The notes under the pieces are model-generated. The model had not been told where the DNA came from. It did no database searches and saw nothing but the letters and a program-made list of their open reading frames with translations. A DNA stretch of 64,000 bases from Pectinophora gossypiella (Eukaryota > Arthropoda > Insecta > Lepidoptera > Gelechiidae): contig NC_065404.1 in NCBI RefSeq assembly GCF_024362695.1, forward strand, positions 10,766,604 through 10,830,603. Reading direction: 5' to 3'. The position numbers and the translations under genes were made by a program. Below are positions 59,881 to 64,000 of this stretch, in pieces. Numbering within the stretch: position 1 is the stretch's first letter; every line of letters starts with the position of its first letter.

Positions 59881-61511
59881 CCTAACATTTGACCTAACAT
59901 TTGCTTATAATGGACTGTAATTTGAGTGAATATTAGCATAATTTGAGTTTATATATACGAGTTCGTGTGAACGGTGAGAGCGATTTGGCAATGTAGTAGT
60001 CGTTTGCTCTTGTTATGTAGGTTTACCTTTCGTTTATTTGGAGCAAGGATCTCTCAGAATACGCTTTATTGACAGTAAACCTGCCCAAGATTCGTGACCG
60101 ACCAACAAACGACTTCTATATATATAATTCCCGTCTTGTAACAGTCAAGATGCGCTCATACTTCTTAATCGAACGCTACTAAACACGAATGTTGCGTACA
60201 TTACACTGTACGAGTTTGAAATACGAGTGATAAAGAGCGTAAAATTAAAATAACACAACGAGACGTCGTATGTTTACGTCGTAATTTGTTTGATCTTCTC
60301 AGCTTGGCTTAAAAATATAGACTTTAGGGTTTTCCTTAATCGTTTTGCGTCAGCACTTTTCTTGTTGACCCAGTAAAATTAGTCTTAGCACCCTGTCAAT
60401 GCCGGTGAGTGAACGTATCCAATTGTGCAGTTAGGTGCAGTGAATCATTCAATTACCTCTCTTGTATTATGTGTTATAATTAATGTCGGCGTTTATTATG
60501 CTGGATCGATTGTATGTTTTCAGTGTCAGTAAATAATGGAACAATTGTAATGTAATTCGGGCGTGATATTGATATAGCAGGGTGAGGTTATCGCGGCCGA
60601 ATGCGCCCGCGCCGCGCGCCATCTGCGTGAACAAGGCCAAGCCTTTTTTACCGTCTAAAGTCTGTCTGTCTATCATCTGTGACTGCGTGATCAATTAATA
60701 TTAATTTTGTTTACTTTTTTGTTACAAATTAATAAGTAATTAGGATTTAGGTACTTAATGCTCTCTAGTTGTATCTTTGTGCTGTATATATGTTTAATTA
60801 TCCGTACATATTTCTTTTCTATTACATTGGTCTAAAAGTGACTTTAACTATATAGTGTTGTCGCGCTTCCGTTACTCGCACTATGGTGATGTCGAACCTA
60901 TGTTGTAAGACCACTTTTTTGATATTATTTATATTTAGTGCCACCTGTTCGAATTGGCTCTTTAATTTGAGAAAATTGAGTTTATAATATGAAAACTAAA
61001 TGTAATTTTCGGACACGAACATCATAGATGGGAGCAAGTTTTTTAATGAAAGTGCCTATTCATAAGTGTGAGTATGCATAATGACGATCAATTTGTTAAT
61101 TAATATTTAAAAGTATATTTACTTTTAAACACTTTTACGCCACATTAACAGGTAGTTTGTTCTATGTGATACCGGATTAAGTAGTTCCGCTTTCGTTTTC
61201 TTGACTATTTGAACGAATCAACGAATAACGATGACTGTGGTTATTTTTATCTCGATGCAGTTGTTTATTGTGCCATTTATTTAGTTATTTTTCCATTGGA
61301 TCGCTATCGGCCCGTCAGCGGAGCGTCCGCAAACAAGCATCTTTGGTATTTTTCCGGACTTTCTACGTTCTGTTTTAGTTAGGTACCTTATTTGACAATT
61401 TTGTCTATTTTTGTTCCTGTTTATGAGCATTTCGCATGATTATCATATAAATAACAAAAACTATAGGCTAAACTATACTATAGTTATAGATAGTAAATAC
61501 AATAAAATATA
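59881..61511. other. AT-rich DNA with one GC patch
   Basis: The patch at 60590-60625 (CGGCCGAATGCGCCCGCGCC) resembles the minisatellite at 53881. No gene is seen. Confidence 0.4.
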
Positions 61512-61695
61512 CGAGTCCGTGCTTCAGAAGACACGTCAAGCCGTTGATTTCGGTTACTACTTACTGATGTAAGTTGGTAGTCGTTACATGAGCCATGTCG
61601 CCTGTGGGGCCTTTGGCGGCTCAATAGTAACCCTGACATCAGGGCTGATGGGGTTAGTAATTCACCTCACAGCCCACACGATAGAATAAGAGAAG
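61512..61695 (+). mobile_element. SINE family A, plus strand, head missing
   Basis: It runs from CCGTGCTTCAGAAGACACG to CACCTCACAGCCCACACGAT, the 3' two thirds of the element. Confidence 0.75.
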
Positions 61696-62390
61696 AATAG
61701 CATATATTTAGATACTTTAAATTATTATATCAATGATAGAGACTATGGTCAAGTCCACTTGATTCGATTTCATTCAATTACCTAGGTAAGAGATCTTTGT
61801 AAAAAATAGCGTCTCAAAAACATTTCTAAATTTAAATCCTCAAATAATGTTATATTAAATTCTAACTAAGTGCTGTAATTTGAAAACAGAAGGTAATAAT
61901 ATAATACGTTATTTTGTTCCATAATTTAAATAAACATGTATACTTACCTACCTATAAATATAATATTAATTAGTGGTGAAAAAATTATGAATATTCTGTA
62001 ATAATAATACAACAAAAACGCGGTATAATTAACACAACATTAAATCGGCCAAGATATACAATTACTTACTGCTTTTTATTGGCAAAGATTGCATTTTTTT
62101 GATAAATAGTTTCGGTATATTATTCATCTAACGAATGAGGACTTTCTCATAATAAATGGAGCATAACGGAACATCAGCGATATTTTAAAGTCGCACACGT
62201 AATAACTGGATGGTAGTGATGACGTCAGGCTAGACGTAGACAAACACGTTGTGCGTTATTGCCGAGTGAAAGTGGACAAACTAGTGTTGGCTCTAGAACA
62301 CACGCGCCCTTCACTAATCGGCGAACTTATAGGTGATCGCTGGACTTATATGTTTACGTAAACGACAATATTCATAAATTCAATAACTTA

Positions 62391-62783
62391 TTGTATAACG
62401 TTTTCACACGCGTCATAGATGAGATGAAGATAGAGACGCAACAAATGAGCCATTGTGACCAAAGAAATGGTGTTGTTATTCGCAGCGCAGCGCGTAACAA
62501 AATTAGGAGCCGTGTTCGATATTTACGATGGGAAAGAAACACCTATTGTCGAAGAATAAAGACTAAAGTACCGAAAAATGTTCTCACGAGTAATTTGATT
62601 GAGGAAACTCACCGACGGACAAGTTGTGTACAAAACAGTAACAGTCACATTTTGCATACAATTGGAGTCAGGAAGGCTAATGTCGGTGCCTCTGAATACA
62701 TTACAACAGGAACAATTGCTGCCAAGTTCCGACTTCGGCTAAAAGGGCTCATCAAAAATACAAATCGTTTTGTTTTAGGTTAG
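62391..62783 (+). other. Open frame, possible exon, unrecognised
   Basis: The frame has no stop for about 130 codons, with its first ATG at 62424 (MKIETQQMSH), and is rich in Arg, Lys and Thr (SAARNKIRSRVRYLRWERN). It ends just past an AG|GTTAGT donor-like site at about 62779. A CpG-containing stretch (62210-62330) lies upstream. It could be an alternative first exon or chance. I recognise no family. Confidence 0.2.
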
Positions 62784-64000
62784 TTGTTCGTGCCCGAAAG
62801 CTAATTTTTCTTCCTCGAACTGACATTTCGCAATATCCACACGATAGTCACTACAAAATAAACGAAAATAAATCAATAGATAAGTACCTATATACAAATA
62901 AAATATTTTTAACTTTTTATGGATTGAATCATATTTTTAAATAGAATGTAGATAAGCCTACGATAATAATCAGAAAATGGTAAAACCTATTTTAAAAGCC
63001 ATTTTTATTATAGCGAAAAATGACCAATCATGAGTGGGTATCTTTTTGCAGTCAGTGCCTCTTGTAGAGATTAGATATAAATTGTCTTTGGCAAAAATCA
63101 TACATGCGTAAGCTATATTAAACCTGTTTACTTGTATTGGATTACTTTACTTTATATCCCACTGCAGCATCGAAAATATTTTTATAGTAAAGTATAAAGG
63201 AGTATAATATTGGAATTTGGGACAGCTCTGGCAATTCTCACTGATGTTCAGGCGTTTTTAAATAAACATGTCCTTTGAGCTGATGAAGTCTTAATAGAAA
63301 ATGTTCACACCTGCTGGAATCTGGCTATCGGAGGCTTGCGCAAGAGATCACAAATAAAGCTTGAAACTTTTGCCTTGCGCAACCCTTCAGCCCTGAGAGT
63401 ACGTCACGGACATCTCGAACTAACAAGTGTTACGTAAATTTTAAACTCGGCTAATATTAACGATATTAGGTCGGCTGGCCTTCTTGCCTAAATAGTTACA
63501 TCGAAAATATCCACAATGAGGACGCTCCATTTTGTTGATCTAATTATACATATAATATATTACCATTCAATTGTTACGTGATCTTGTTTAAACCCACATC
63601 GAAGATACACGCGCCAAACAGGTTAAACGATTAGTTGATCTGAATCCGGGATCGTAAAAAATCCAATGCATAAGAACAAACAGATGGCAGAGGGATGATA
63701 GTTATATGTTGTGACTACAATGTGATGATTACAATCATATTGCGCCTATAGAGGGGTAGCCAGGAGACCGTGTGCAAAGGCGTTTCAAAGATAAATATCA
63801 AGGATTTTCTAAATTAGTGTTGAAAATAAAAATAAAGTTTGTGGAGACGGCGAGGAGTCGCTGTAGTGGTGACTCAGAGGTTTCAAGGTGGTGCTGATAA
63901 ATCATTGCTACTCCCGCCTACGGCACGATCTACTCATCATCCTAAACTATTGAAAAATTATGACGCCAACAAAATAATATAGGAAATATAACGTACTTAT
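62784..64000. other. Right edge, no gene seen
   Basis: This is AT-rich sequence with no recognisable exon, repeat or RNA gene up to the window end. Confidence 0.4.

Noticed and set aside
1..64000. CRISPR arrays, bacterial operons, viral genes
   Set aside because: No regularly spaced repeats with unique spacers, no ribosome-binding-site pattern, and no viral structural or polymerase motifs apart from retrotransposon tails. The DNA is that of an insect nucleus.

Overview
This window is AT-rich insect nuclear DNA and almost certainly comes from a moth or butterfly. Short introns are common, several genes are conserved animal housekeeping genes, and the gaps hold tRNA-headed SINEs, LINE 3' tails and foldback elements of the kinds I know from Lepidoptera. 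I cannot name the species.

Layout. (1) 1-5.9 kb: the 5' exons of a DNAJC7 (TPR/J-domain co-chaperone) gene on the minus strand, running off the left edge, and head-to-head with it a complete five-exon dolichyl-diphosphate phosphatase gene (DOLPP1). (2) 8.2-11.1 kb: an unrecognised multi-exon minus-strand gene with an in-frame TAG at the end of its second exon, among several foldback elements. (3) 13.3-18.0 kb: a compact housekeeping cluster of Dr1/NC2-beta (minus), CCDC25 (plus) and QTRT1 (minus). Dr1 and CCDC25 are divergent. CCDC25 and QTRT1 are convergent with overlapping poly(A) signals. (4) 19.2-21.4 kb: an intact, intron-bearing Tc1/mariner-type transposase with a DD82E triad. (5) 22.0-42.2 kb: one very large gene of at least 33 located exons that ends in the WD40 core of TFIIIC subunit GTF3C2 (TFIIIC110). 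Before that core it encodes about 950 residues of low-complexity sequence and a tandem array of two alternating zinc-finger types, each on its own exon. This is the most unusual object in the window. (6) 42.2-64 kb: repeat-rich DNA with the first coding exon of a PRKX/Pka-C3-like protein kinase at 45.6 kb. Most of the rest is probably its first intron, including a 981-bp deletion derivative of a pogo-like transposon.

The genes are not a pathway. They cover protein folding (DNAJC7), dolichol recycling for N-glycosylation (DOLPP1), Pol II repression (Dr1), tRNA queuosine modification (QTRT1), Pol III transcription (GTF3C2) and cAMP-type kinase signalling. The strongest hunt results are the zinc-finger/GTF3C2 architecture with a recent three-exon duplication, a compound foldback element whose ends supply branch-point-like sequences next to two 3' splice sites of that gene, the DD82E transposase, and a SINE nested in another SINE with a readable target-site duplication.

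All exon boundaries come from reading GT-AG sites and codon phase by eye. Nothing here was aligned by computer, and family comparisons rest on remembered family features.
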